Positions 43,387-54,810 of a stretch of 59,721 nucleotides of DNA are shown here, in pieces (position 1 is the first letter of the stretch; every line of letters starts with the position of its first letter). Position numbers and translations under genes: made by a program. The notes beneath the pieces were generated by a model. The model ran no database searches, had not been told where the DNA came from, and saw nothing but the letters and a program-made list of their open reading frames with translations. Source of the stretch: Zygnema cylindricum (taxonomy: Eukaryota; Streptophyta; Zygnematophyceae; Zygnematales; Zygnemataceae). The DNA is taken from contig JBBHKE010000903.1 of NCBI GenBank assembly GCA_037447655.1, positions 1-59,721 on the forward strand. Direction: 5' to 3'.

Positions 43387-44610
43387 CATATGTGTAAGGA
43401 CAAACACGTGTTCACTAAGATGAGAAAGATTCCCACCGTAGAGATAGAGTATGGGGATGGGAGGGTATTCACTACGACTTTGGTACGATAAGTAGATATG
43501 AAAGTATAAGTGGAGGGGAAGACAACTATATTGACATTCTTTTATGTGTTGTTTATTCCACAGTTTAAAAAAGCCTCATCTCAACGTCTGTGTTAGATGA
43601 TAAGGGTTTTCATACTACCACTACAAAGGGAACCTTTACAATTAGCTTTGAGAAGGAAGTATATTTCACTGCCGAAAAATGTAGCTAAAAGATGTTTAGG
43701 CTCATTTTAAGCAATGAAAAGAATAAACTTTACAATGTTGGTGTTCATTAAATTATGTTGTGGCTTGGACATGTGCATTTACATAAGTTAAAAGAAATGA
43801 AAAAGATGGGAATAGTGGAAGGAATTGAGTTTGGAGAAAGTGAAAACCTAAGTGACTGTAGTGGTTGTGCTGAAGGTAAGACACACAGGTTACCCTTCCC
43901 AAAGGAAGCCACTTATAAAAGAGAAAAAAATTAGACTTGGTACACACTGATATTTGGGGACCGGCCAAAGTGCCTTCCCCCGGGGGTAAGAGGTTTATGA
44001 TGACAATCACTGATGATTGGTCTCGGTATTCTAGAGTGTATTTTTTCAAAAATAAATCACATGCCCCACAAAATTTTAAGGAATGTCAAGCGTGGAGTGA
44101 AAAACTCCATGAAACGGTTATTAAGAGAGTAAGGAGTGATAATGGGGGAGAGTATACCTCCAATCAGTTTGAGGATTTTATGATAGAAGATGGAGTGCAA
44201 CACAAAATAACAATTACTGAAAATCGTGAGTAGAATGGTGAAGTGAAGAGGTTAAAGAGAACACTACGTGATAGTGCGAGAATTATGTTGTCAAATAAGA
44301 AGATATGAAAGAGATTTGGGGCCGAAGCAATGAACTATACTAATTATCTCAAGAATGAAGTTCTTACTTCACCAGTAAAAGGCCAAACACCTTATAAGAA
44401 ATGGAGAGGCCGAAAACCAAATGTTTCACACTTCAAGGTTATCGGTACTCAAGTGTTCAGACTAAACACAGATCAGCCAAATTGGAAGTTAGCCCCAAAA
44501 AGAAAGCCACGATATCTGTTATGATATGATGAAGATGTAAAAGGATATAAAGTCTATGATCTCAAGAGAGAGGATATAATCCTAGTGAAGCATCTAGTGG
44601 TTATGGATGA
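43387..44610 (+). pseudogene. Copia C protease and integrase remnant
   Basis: Continues the interrupted protease (CKDKHVFTKMRKIPTVEIEYGDGR). The integrase follows: LGHVHLHKLKEM...CSGCAEGKTHRLPFP (zinc site partly lost upstream), TDIWGPAKVPSPGGKRFMMTITDDWSRYSRV and VRSDNGGEYTSNQFEDFM. The C-terminal LNTDQPNWKLAPKRKPRYLL is next, then DVKGYKVYDLKREDIILVKHLVV. Many stops. Homology to copia ends near 44610; reverse transcriptase and RNase H are missing. Confidence 0.8.
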
Positions 44611-45021
44611 AGGGAAATCTATAGTTATTAAAGAGTTATGCAACGTCACTTTCACTTAAGTAGACCAAATGGAAAAAAACGGCACATATAGACAATGGCG
44701 CTTGCGGACGGGAATCTAATTGTGTAAAACATATGATCAAACGGACGTGGTCGCCGCCGCCGCCGCCAAACACCAGTGAATCTTTCGAGGCTTTAAGACA
44801 TAGCGACAAGTTCTGCCACGTGGAGCCACATCATTGGACGTTGGAAAAAATGGGAGGAGGAAAGATGGCTTCCAAAGCTGACAAGTGTCAACTAGAAGGC
44901 CATGTTGTACAATAGCCGTACAAGAGGTACAATCGGCCACTGTACCTTCTTGTACTATATACTATTTTGATTGGTCTAGGGTAAGTAGTATGTAGTCATT
45001 AGTAGGAGTTTAGGGACTTAG
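44611..45021 (+). mobile_element. Diverged copia-family LTR fragment
   Basis: Plus-oriented LTR middle with the family order: 'gccacgtggagccacatcat', 'gacaagtgtcaac', 'ggccatgttgtacaatagccgtac', 'gattggt', 'gggacttag'. It is cut at 'cttag' by the insertion of copia B. A (CCG)5 run lies at about 44749-44767, and a run to about 44690 is not assignable. Confidence 0.6.
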
Positions 45022-46111
45022 TGCAACATTGAGACCTCATTGGTCCTCAGAAAAGGTAGCTCACTTAAAGCCCCTAGGATAACTCTGACCCCTTTGTGTT
45101 TCCACAAGAATAACTGCCACCCTGACAGAGAAAAACCTGAGCAACTTCACCCTTGTGAAGAGAAGACTCCCCTGGGTCGATAGCAAAAAGAATCTTTGAA
45201 TTTGCTCCGCTGAGCAGTAATTTATCTGTGGTCAAAGATGACCTTTTGTACAGGAGCTCTCTCGGAGAGAGGTGGCTACCTAAATTTTCTAAGGCCTATC
45301 TCTCTCTAAAACTCTATCTACTGACGTACCGCACCATTCACAATACTATGTCGTAGAGAAAAGTACAAGTGCCGGTGTACTTTCTATACGGCAATCGTAC
45401 GACATGGCCAAAATATCGACACATGTCATATCTGGAATTGTTCCCGTAATCTCCGGGGTTGCCGCAATCCAATGTTGTCGCGCCACGTGTCACTTCTCGT
45501 GGCAATGATCTTAAAACGCCAAAAGTACCTATTCCACGATCGCAGCGCCTATCTTGGTCGTCCGATCAAAACCGGCTATAATTCTAGCCGTTGAAAATAG
45601 ACGTGCGGTATTTGTTTCGCAGTCGAAACAAATGCGCGGTTTATGTTTCATACAATACAAAAAACCGTACTGTACTTGAACTATTTCTATGTACGAGGAT
45701 CCTATTTGACAGATAAATGAATTAGTCCATATGTTAACATTTATATCATTATCAAACCCTATAGTACTTAGCACTAGTCTAGACAAATAAGATAAAGCTT
45801 CCACCAACCCGAAACTTTTACGGAAAGCAGGTACCAGGATCAAATCCTGGATCCGTCAAATCCATTTTAGTAAATCTACCAAAATATTGCTTGTCACTCT
45901 CTATATAGTATAGGAAGCCATGGCTTTAGCTCCCTCTCCACCTTTCAATGACTACCACAAGTGTGGGAGCTGAAATATGAGTTAGAGGCAAACTGCCTCT
46001 ACTTCTTTTAAGCATTTTATCTTTAACAAAATCTAGAAAATACTAAAAAGAACCTTCAGTTTCTACACTCCCTTTGTTTTCTATTCACTCTTCAATTTAA
46101 GACCACAGTTC

Positions 46112-46579
46112 TCATTGCAGAAAAATCAGCTTAGGGGAAGGCACAGGTTTGGTCATCATATCTGCTACTATCTCGCTATCTGGTCGGTACTCTAAACTGA
46201 TTATTTTGTTTTCTACTTTCTCTCTAACAAAGTTGAGTCTAAAGTTCATGTGTTTGGCTTTATAATGATGTTTAGGATTGGAAGAAATTGCGATTGCTGT
46301 CTGATTATCACAAAATATTTTCTGCACACCACTCTTAAGGTGGCCGAGCTCACCAAGCAAAGACTTGACCCACATCATTTCTTTTACAGCAGAGCAAGTT
46401 GCCATATACTCAGCCTCCATGGTTGACTGAGCAATAACCTGTTGCTGTTTTCTACTCCAACAGCAAGCCCCATCACCCACATATAATACATATCCAGAAG
46501 TACATCTCCTCATCGGAGCATCACCATAACTGGCATTACTCCAAGTAGCGATCTCAGTATTCTCCCCACCCAAATGCAA
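46112..46579 (-). pseudogene. Copia B RNase H
   Basis: 155 open codons: MHLGGENTEIATWSNASYGDAP, STMEAEYMATCSAVKEMMW, FCDNQTAIAISSNPKHH. The first catalytic Asp is Asn here (WSNASYG against WSDASYG in A). Confidence 0.8.
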
Positions 46580-46797
46580 CCATAGATCCCTAGTTCATAT
46601 CAAATATCTAAGGACTCTCTTAGCTGCCTCCAAATCCCTCTTAGTGGGAGCATTTCGACTTCTACTCAGCACTCCTACAGCTGCAGTTAAATCCGGCCGG
46701 GTACAATTCCTAAAATAGATTAGACTTCCCACTACTTGCCTGTAAGGAATAGTCTGCATGAACTTCTATTCTTCAAGAGATAATTCCTCGTCTAAGA

Positions 46798-47640
46798 CTA
46801 TGACTCCTTCTTCCCCACTCCCCTCACCTCCTTCTTTAACTCCATCGGAGTTGTAAAACTATTAGCTTTATCCATTTGAAATTTTTCAGGCATGTTCCCT
46901 ATTGCTTTCTTTTGAGTCAATCTTATAATCTTTGTTTTTCGATCTCTTTCTACTTGAATTCCCAAAATATATTTTGCTTCCCCCATATCCTTCATTTCAA
47001 ATCTCCCCTTAAGATCGGTTTTCAGTTTATTAATTTTTTCCATTGATTTACTTAAAACAAGTAAATCATCAATGTAAATTGCAATAAATATAACACCTTC
47101 CTCTTCTTCAAAAACATATATTGAGTGATATGAGCTGATCCGGATATATCCCAGACCAGTAAGACACTCATGAAGCTTCTTATTCCACTATCGAGGCGCC
47201 TATTTCAAACCATAAAGGGATTTGATCAGCCGGCATACCTTACTCTCCTATCCCTCCTTTACAAATCTTTCGGGTTGTCAAATGAAGATCTCCTCTTCGA
47301 ATTCTCCATGCAAAAAGGTTGTCTTGATGTCCATCTGGTGCACCTCCATGTCTTACGCTGTTGCTAGACTGAGAAGTATGCGGACGGAGGGAAATCTAAC
47401 CACCGGGGCAAAGGTTTTCTCGTAGTCGATTCCTTCTTTCTGTATAAATCCTTTTGCCACTAATCGGGCTTTCTAACGCTCAATGGTGTTATCCGGGTTC
47501 AGTTTTAATTTGAAAACCCACTTACAACTGATTGGTTTTCGGTTAGGTGGACACTCCACCAGCTCGAAAGTATTACCTGCCATAATTGAGGCCATCTCCT
47601 CATTGATGGCTGTCTTCCACACCGGTTCCTTTCAGGATAG
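46798..47640 (-). pseudogene. Copia B reverse transcriptase
   Basis: 46798-47043 covers the region after the catalytic motif (KGRFEMKDMGEAKYILGIQVERDRKT). The rest, from the YVDDL-equivalent (about 47060) up to WELVECPP (about 47550), survives only as short shifted frames. Confidence 0.75.
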
Positions 47641-48154
47641 TTCATCGCCTCTACATAAGTCTAAGGTTCATCCGGATGAGATAGCTTTCTTACTTTGTTA
47701 TTAACTTGTTTTTCTTATAACCTTTTGCTACTTCTCTTTCCTACCTCAAAATCTGTGGCCGGAATAGATGGTTTCCGTGGGTTTTTTAAAACAAATTGGG
47801 CTTCTCCCTTGTCCATTGATTCTGAGTCAATTTCCACCACGTCTTCCGCTTCGGGTAGAGTTGTCACTGGAGTTTCCACGGCCGATTCCTTCTCGGTCTG
47901 ATTTGTACGTGCAAGAATGTCATCTTCTTTTAAACCTGGATAGTTAGGAAGCTCAAAGTCATTTGAATTTTTTGACTCAAATCTCATTTTTACTAATTTT
48001 GTATACTTGAAGGGATCCACGGACTTTCCTTCATCTATAACTACTAAGTGCTTTACTAAGATTATATCTTCCCTTTTTAGATCATTAATTGTGTATCCTT
48101 GTACATCCTCATATTATCCTAACAAGTACCCCGGCTTTCCTTTAGATCTAACTT

Positions 48155-48955
48155 CTAATTAGACCGATCTCTATCTAGACTGAACATTTGACTGCCGAAG
48201 ATGTTTGGTTTCCGGACGGTCCATCTCTTATAGGGTATTTTCCCTTTTACCGCTAAAGTAAAAACTCTATTTTTGAGGTTATTAGCATAGTTTATTTCTT
48301 CGGCCCAAAATCTTTTTCCTATTTTCTTATCCGACAACATACTTTTATAATTATCACTTAATGTCCTATTTAGTCTTTTGGCTACCCCATTGTGTTTCGG
48401 GTTTTCTGGAACTGTCTTTTGGTGTTGGACTCCATCTTCCCTCAAAAAATCCTCAAACTGGTTAGAGGTAAACTCTCCACCATTGTCACTCCTTACTCTC
48501 TTCATTGGGGTTTCATGGAGTTTTTCACTCCATGCCTTATATTGTCTAAATCATTCTTGAGCCTTTGACTTATTTTTCAAAAAATACATCGTGAATACCG
48601 AGACCTATCATCGATGATAGTCATCATGAATCTCTTCCCCCTAGGTGAAGGCACTTTGGCCAGTCCCAAAAATATTTGTGTGTACTAATTCTATAATCTT
48701 TTCTACCTTATAGGTGGCAGCTTTTGGAAAGGGTAACCAATGTGTTATACCTTAAGCACATCCACTAAAATCACTTAGATTCTCATTCTCACCGAACTGA
48801 ATCCCTTCCACTACTCCCATCTTTTTCATCTCTCTTAACTTATCTAGATTCACATGCCCAAGCCTCTTATGCCACAACATAATATCATGAACACCATCAT
48901 AATAAAGTTTCTTTTTTTCATTGCTTAAAATCAGCCTTAACATCCCTTGCAACAT
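48155..48955 (-). pseudogene. Copia B integrase
   Basis: 48752-48955 holds the HHCC start (MLWHKRLGHVNLDKLREM...FSGCA; Cys of the first CxxC changed to Phe). 48155-48505 holds the second Asp (VRSDNGGEFTSNQFEDFL), the Glu region (HNGVAKRLNRTL) and GKRFWAEEINYANNLKNR. The linker after the integrase is at 47715-48020. Confidence 0.8.
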
Positions 48956-49500
48956 TTTGAGCTGTGAAATAAACTACCTCCTCAAAACAAGAAGTAAAGA
49001 CTTCTTTCTTAGTGCGAGCATCAAAACCCTTATCATCTAATACAGATGTAGAGATGAGGTTTTTGTTTAGCTTCGGAATAAACAATACATCGGAGAATGT
49101 AACTATAGATGTCTTTCCTTCTACTAACACTTTCAGATCTATTGATCCTACAATAGTAGTAGTGACTATCCTCCCATCCCCGTACTCTATCTCTACAGTG
49201 GGAATATTTCTTATCTTAATGAACAGGTGTTTATTCTTACACATGTGCATGGAGGTACCTGAATGTACAATCCAGTCTGCTTCACCTTTGAACCCACCGA
49301 AAGAACATTTCTGCTTTCGTGGGATTTCGAACTCGTTTTTCGCCTCCTACTCCACATCTAATAGGAGCTCATCGTCCTCGTCCTCGGATTCCACCTCGTG
49401 TACATGTGTCACAACAGCCACCGGTCTGCCCCTCCTTCAACCGAAGTTCAGAAAGCTTAATACACTCTACCATATAGTGTCCTGGTTTCTTGCAAAAGTG
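48918..49500 (-). pseudogene. Copia B protease and zinc knuckle
   Basis: The protease frame starts MHMCKNKHLFIKIRNIPTVEIEYGDGR. Just before it the expected DSGA is read as HSGT: a base change turns the catalytic Asp codon into His at about 49264-49269. The zinc knuckle CHFCKKPGHYMVEC is near 49460-49505, in a neighbouring frame. Confidence 0.75.
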
Positions 49501-49944
49501 ACAAAACCCCTTTGAGACCCTTAGTCTAGATTCATCGGACTGTGTTTTCTGTCATCCTTCTCCATAGTTTCCGAATGATTTTCTGGGATCCTTGCTCATC
49601 TTATGAGTTCCAGTTGCCAAAGCTTGTCCACTCTTTCCTCTCCTCCGGATCTCTATTGTATTCTCACAAACAAGAATCATCCCTAACACAGAATTCTAGA
49701 TCCACCTGGAGTCCAGCAAATCTTGAACATGGTTGACTATGTTTTCATAGTCATCGGGTAACTTCATGAGCAAGCAGTTAACCTTCATCTTTTATGTTTC
49801 TTCCTGACCATCACCCTCTAGTTCCATGAAAAGAGTTGCAAGCTCATTACAAAAGTCTAGCATTTTTACCCCTTTGTATACATATGCATCTATCTTTTGA
49901 TGAGCCAATTGTTGTTGCTGAATAGTACCACTCCGGTACATCTC

Positions 49945-51120
49945 TGTTGATATTTGTGTATTTTGTAGGTCTGTAAATAGGATAGAAAAAGGAAGAGGCA
50001 GTGTACCTCTAACCCCCCTTTCCAAGCCCCCACACTTGTTGTAGTCACTAAAGGTTGGATAGGGAGCTAGAGCCATGGCTGCCTAAGCTCTCTAGAGAAG
50101 ACAAGGGGTAAATTAGGTACTCTTACCAAAAGTTAGTTGACGGACCCAAGAATTTATCCTGGTACTTGCCGTCTTTCAATCAATCATAGCCGGTAGCTTT
50201 AACGGTTTAGTCTAGCGTTGTTATTGAGACGTATATGGTTTGATAATTATTTAATTTCTTACACGTAGACTTTATCATTTAACTGCAAATATATACATAG
50301 TGCATAGATACAATTATAAAAAGTACGAAGTACAATATGGTTACGAAATATATATCGCGCATTTTGTTTAACATAAAAAAGCATACCGCGCAAGTATTTA
50401 TGACGGCTACGATTGAAATCCGGATATGATCGGACGGCCGCGAAGGATGCCGAGATCGGAGAATAGGATTTTGGCGGTTTGCGATCACCACCACATCAAA
50501 TGACACGTGGCAAATCCACATTGGATCGCGGCATCTCTGAGGATTACGTGAAAAAATCTGGAGATGACATGTGTCGACATTTTGGCCATGTCGTACGATG
50601 GCCGTACAGAAAGTACATCGGCACCTGTACTTTTCTGTACAACACAGTATTTTAATTGGTGCCGTACTTCAGTAGATAGAGTTTTAGAGGGGGAATAGGA
50701 CTTAGAAAACTTTGGGTAGGTAGCTGCCTCTCCCAGAGAGCACCTTGTATAAATGGCAAACTTTGGCCAGCCATAACTATCAATTTACTTGACCATTTTC
50801 ACTGATTCTTTTTGCTGCAGACTCAAGGGATTCCAGGCTACACAGAGGTGTAGTTGGTTAGAGTTTTTTTCTGCCACGGTGGCGGTATTTCTAAGGGAAA
50901 GTCAAAGTGGGTCAATGTGTCCAAATCTCATATTCTAACTTTGCATTCTGTGGTGTAAAGCACACAAAAAGTCTTATTTCACAGGGGTGAAGCTATAATT
51001 GGTTTGTGATTGTCAAGAGGTCAGTCTTTTGGGTTTATATCAACTTGGATTCGGCACTATCTAAATAAGCTTCTTTTGGATCTGCCTACTCTGAGGGCCA
51101 ATGGAGGTCTCAGAGTTTCA
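49945..51120 (+). mobile_element. Copia LTR D1
   Basis: TGTTGATATTTG...GAGTTTCA, 1176 bp, inserted in the gag of copia B (left flank atctc). It holds the T-arm-like motif in worn form near 50146 and two GTAC clusters (50591-50660). It is a different LTR subfamily from A/B/C, closer to E1/E2 at its 3' end. Confidence 0.85.
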
Positions 51121-51403
51121 GGTTATTGGCCCTCCATCTAGGGTGCTTATGTTTGATGGAACATGTTTCACTTATTCGGAGTTTACAATGGAGGGAGTGC
51201 TTTTCGAGAAACACTTATGGGGAATTGTTTCGGGACAAGTGAGATGTCCACCACCTAGCTTTGGAGGAGCTTACTATGGAGAATAATGTAAGGCTGCCCT
51301 GAATATCAACCGGAGTTCAGATGCAACGGAAGGTGAAGGGAAAATCCGTTCGGGGATGGGGAAAAATGGGAGAAGGGAAAACGAATACCGATGGTGAGGG
51401 GAG
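51101..51403 (+). pseudogene. Gag start of miniature copia element D
   Basis: The frame 51101-51286 starts MEVSEFQVIGPPSRVLMFDGT inside the last 20 bp of the LTR, runs through the primer-binding site (51121-51136, GGTTATTGGCCCTCCA) and stops after GGAYYGE. Remaining gag homology (NRSSDATEGEGK) continues in shifted frame to 'ggtgaggggag' at 51393-51403, where the second LTR starts. Only about 280 bp of internal sequence remain. Confidence 0.75.
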
Positions 51404-52258
51404 TGTTGATATTTGTGTATTTTCTAGGTCTGTATTAGGATAGAAAAAGAGTTGAGGTGGTCTGCCTCTAACTACCCTTCCCAAGCCCCCACACTTGTTG
51501 TAGTCACTGAAGGATGGAAAGGGAGCTAGAGCCATCGCTACCTAAACTCTCTAGAGAAGACAGGGGGTGGATTAGGTAGATTTACCAAAATATACATGAC
51601 GGACCGAGGAATTGATCTAGGTACCTGGCGTCTGTCAAACCTTTGTAGCCGCCAGCTTTAACCGTTAAGTCTAGAACTAGTGTTACAATACATTACGTTT
51701 GATAAATATCTAAAAAGTTACACGTAGATTATTTCGTTTAACGGGAAATAGATACTTAGTACATAGATACAGTTTAACTTAGTACGGAGTACCATACAGT
51801 GACGGAATAGATACCGCGCATTTGTTTCCTTATCGAAACAAATATCCCGCACCAATTTTCGACGGCTAAAATTGAATGCCGGTTTAAATCGGACGGTCGC
51901 GATAAATGCCGAGATCGCGGAACATGTTTTTTGGCGTTTGCGGACGTCACCACTCTGAATGACACGTGGCGACATTATACAGGTTGCGGAATCTCCGGAA
52001 AGCAACATAACAAATCCGGATGTGACAAATGTCACATTATAACATCATCGTACAATGTCCGTACATAAAGTACTCCGGCACCTGTACTTTTTGTACGGTA
52101 CCGTTTTTCTGACGTGGCATGACCTGGCGCCACGTGGAGGGATAAGATTTGGAAGCAGGAATTCCGGCGATTATAAGAGCGAATCCCGATAGGACATGTG
52201 TTGACCTTTTTAGCCATGTCGTACGATGGCTGTACGAAAGGTACACCGGCACCCGTAA
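51404..52258 (+). mobile_element. Copia LTR D2, truncated by satellite
   Basis: TGTTGATATTTG... as D1, with the same order of landmarks. From about 52110 a second copy of the 'cacgtgg...gtcgtacgatggctgtacgaaaggtacaccggcacc' promoter-like segment follows the first. The 40-bp satellite begins at 52259, before the LTR end. Confidence 0.8.
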
Positions 52259-53507
52259 CAAGAATTCTTACCTAAATTACACAAACAGTAACCGATAACA
52301 AGAATTGTAACCTAAATTACACAAACTTTTAGCGATAACAAGAATTAATACCTAACTTACACAAACTATTAGCGATAAAAGGAATTGTTACCTAACTTAC
52401 ATAAACTGTTAGCGCTAACAGGAATTGATATCTAAATTACACAAACAGTTAGCAATAACAAGAATTGTTATCTAAATTACACAAACAATTAGTGATAACA
52501 AGAATTGATACCTAAATTACACAAACAATTAGCAATAACAGGAATTGTTACCTAAATTACACAAACTCTTAGCGATAACAGGAATTGTAATCAAAATTAC
52601 ACAAACTGTTAGCGATAACAAGAATTGTAATCTAAATTACACAAACTGTTAGCGCTAACACGAATTCTTATTTAACTTACACAAACTGTTATTGATAACA
52701 AGAATTAGTACCTAAATTACACAACAATTAGGGATAACTTGAATTGTTACCTAAATTACACAAACAATTAGCGATAACAATAATTGTTACCTAAATTTCA
52801 CAATTAGGTAGCGATAACAGGAATAGTTGCCTAAATTACACAAACAATTAGCGATAACAATAATTGTTATCTAACTTACACAAACTGTCAGGAATAACAA
52901 TAATTTTTACCTAAATTACACAAACAGTTAGCGATAACAACAATTGTTACCTAAATTACACAAACTTTTAGCGATAACATGAATTGTTATCTAAATTACA
53001 CAAACTGTTAGCAATAACAGGAATTGTAACCTAAATTACACAAAGTGTTAGCGATAACAAGAATTGTTTTCTAACTTACACAAATTAATAGAGCTTGAAA
53101 AATGGTTACCTGACTTACACAAACAGTTAGCAATAACAGGAATTGTTACCTAAATTACACAAACTGTTAGCGATATTAGGAATTGTTATATAAATTACAC
53201 AAACTGTTAGCAATAACAGGAATTGTAATCTAAATTACACAAACTATTAGCAATAACAAGAATTGTAATCTAAATTACACAAACTCTTAGAGCTAACATG
53301 AGTTGTTATCTAACTTACATAATCAATCAGCAATAACAAGAATTGTTACCTAAATTACACAAACAATTAGCGATAACAAGAATTGTTACCTATATTACAG
53401 AAACAGTTAGCGATAACAAAAATTGTTATCAAAATTACACAAACAGTAAGCGATATCAAAAATTGTTACCTAAATTACACAAACAATTAGCGATAACATG
53501 AATATTT
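52259..53507. repeat. 40-bp satellite array, block 1
   Basis: About 31 copies of a 40-bp monomer, consensus by eye acacaaactgttagcgataa followed by caagaattgttacctaaatt. Copies differ mainly at fixed positions (agcgata/agcgcta, ttacctaaa/ttatctaac). Each monomer contains the dyad TAACAA-gaa-TTGTTA. No coding frames. Confidence 0.95.
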
Positions 53508-54810
53508 TGTTGTTCTTTGGTCTAAAATAGACCGCAGAAGCAACCCAAACTATCATGAAAAAGCTAAGCAAAGCTAGGCTTATGAATTATCATTTGAAAT
53601 GCATCCTCCATTTAACATACAACAACATTTAGGGTTTCATGGAATAATCAACATAAATAAACCCTATGACAACATCTAAGGTTTGATGGAATAATCGACA
53701 TAAACAAACCCTATGACAAATGCATAAACAATGCATATCAAACATATATAAAACAACATAAATAAATAATAACAAAAGAGTGCAATCTCACATAAACATT
53801 AAATAAAGAAAAATATACCAATAAACACATTTACCCAAATGCATGACCTAATCGGCAACCCTAAAAGTTTACATCTTCGGTCCCCACTTTACTAACCAGC
53901 ATTGATGATTTAATTCCTAACAAAGCTCATTCCTATATATACACTTGTGAGCTGTCAACGAGTCACAAAGTGTCAAAATAACCAACGTAAATTACGTAAC
54001 TGTCATTAAGTCATATTTAACCATAATAGCCAATTACTAAGAAACACTAATCGTAAGCGTACACCTGAAAGTCAAGCAATCGTAAGCGTACACTTGTCTA
54101 CAAGTACGACATCGTACACACACAAATTAAACTATCGAAAACCCTAATTGATCACTTAAAATATAAACATCATAATCAACTCTAATTTATTAATACATAT
54201 ACGACAAGAAAATGTTTCTTCAAATATTTACACCGACGCATCCATAAATCTGCGTCATAAGTGACAACTTGCTTAGTCACTTGTCGATAAGTCCACGTAG
54301 TGAACCGACATCGCATATGTACGGTCCACTTAATAACACGTCATCAAACAATACGATCCCTTGGAAATATCGGCGGACGTCGTCCGCCCTCCACGTGTAG
54401 CTCGAACCACTGCCGAAATTAAACCTTACTATCTAAATCCTGTTCGTATGAAACCATGTACTTCGCCGTAAATCTCACGTGTCAAATACGACGCTCCGTA
54501 CCGGCGGCTTCACATTTAATAAATGCGGTCTGTCGCATTATGTTTCGTATGGCCGACGTACTTTTTCAAACCCTTCGAATATTTCAAATCAAATCACGAA
54601 GCGATCCGCCGTCCATTTTTATTTCGCATTCCGTATTTTTCGTATACTTCTTCGCGTCACTTAATTTGTACTTTTACGTCACCTTAAAATCATCCGTACA
54701 ATTACCCCCCAATCCACAAATCCATTTGAACCACCATATTACATCCGGTTACTAAGTATGCGAACACGCGAGCGCACGCATGTACGAAAATGAATCTTCC
54801 AAAAACAACA
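53508..54810. mobile_element. Solo-LTR-like insertion S1 (1303 bp)
   Basis: Begins TGTTGTTCTTTGG and ends CCAAAAACAACA, so the terminal TGTTGTT/AACAACA repeats are perfect. Flanked by TATTT at 53503-53507 and 54811-54815. A TATA-like 'cctatatatac' lies at about 53933, and the word aatcgtaagcgtacac is repeated at 54053 and 54084. No coding domain, primer-binding site or purine tract, hence solo LTR rather than a full element. Orientation is not determined. Confidence 0.8.

Larger units (their letters stand above)
45022..49944 (-). mobile_element. Ty1/copia element B, 5'-truncated
   Basis: Minus orientation. 3' LTR 45022-46067 (1046 bp; plus-strand TGCAACATTG...TTCTACA), purine tract just inside (46068-46080), RNase H, reverse transcriptase, integrase, protease and gag zinc knuckle up to 49944. 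There gag is cut by LTR D1. Left flank 'cttag' (45017-45021) should be half of its target duplication. It is closely related to A and C and heavily mutated. Confidence 0.9.

Noticed and set aside
44733-44940. Short frames around a CCG repeat
   Set aside because: They lie in an LTR fragment; Pro/Ala runs come from the trinucleotide repeat.
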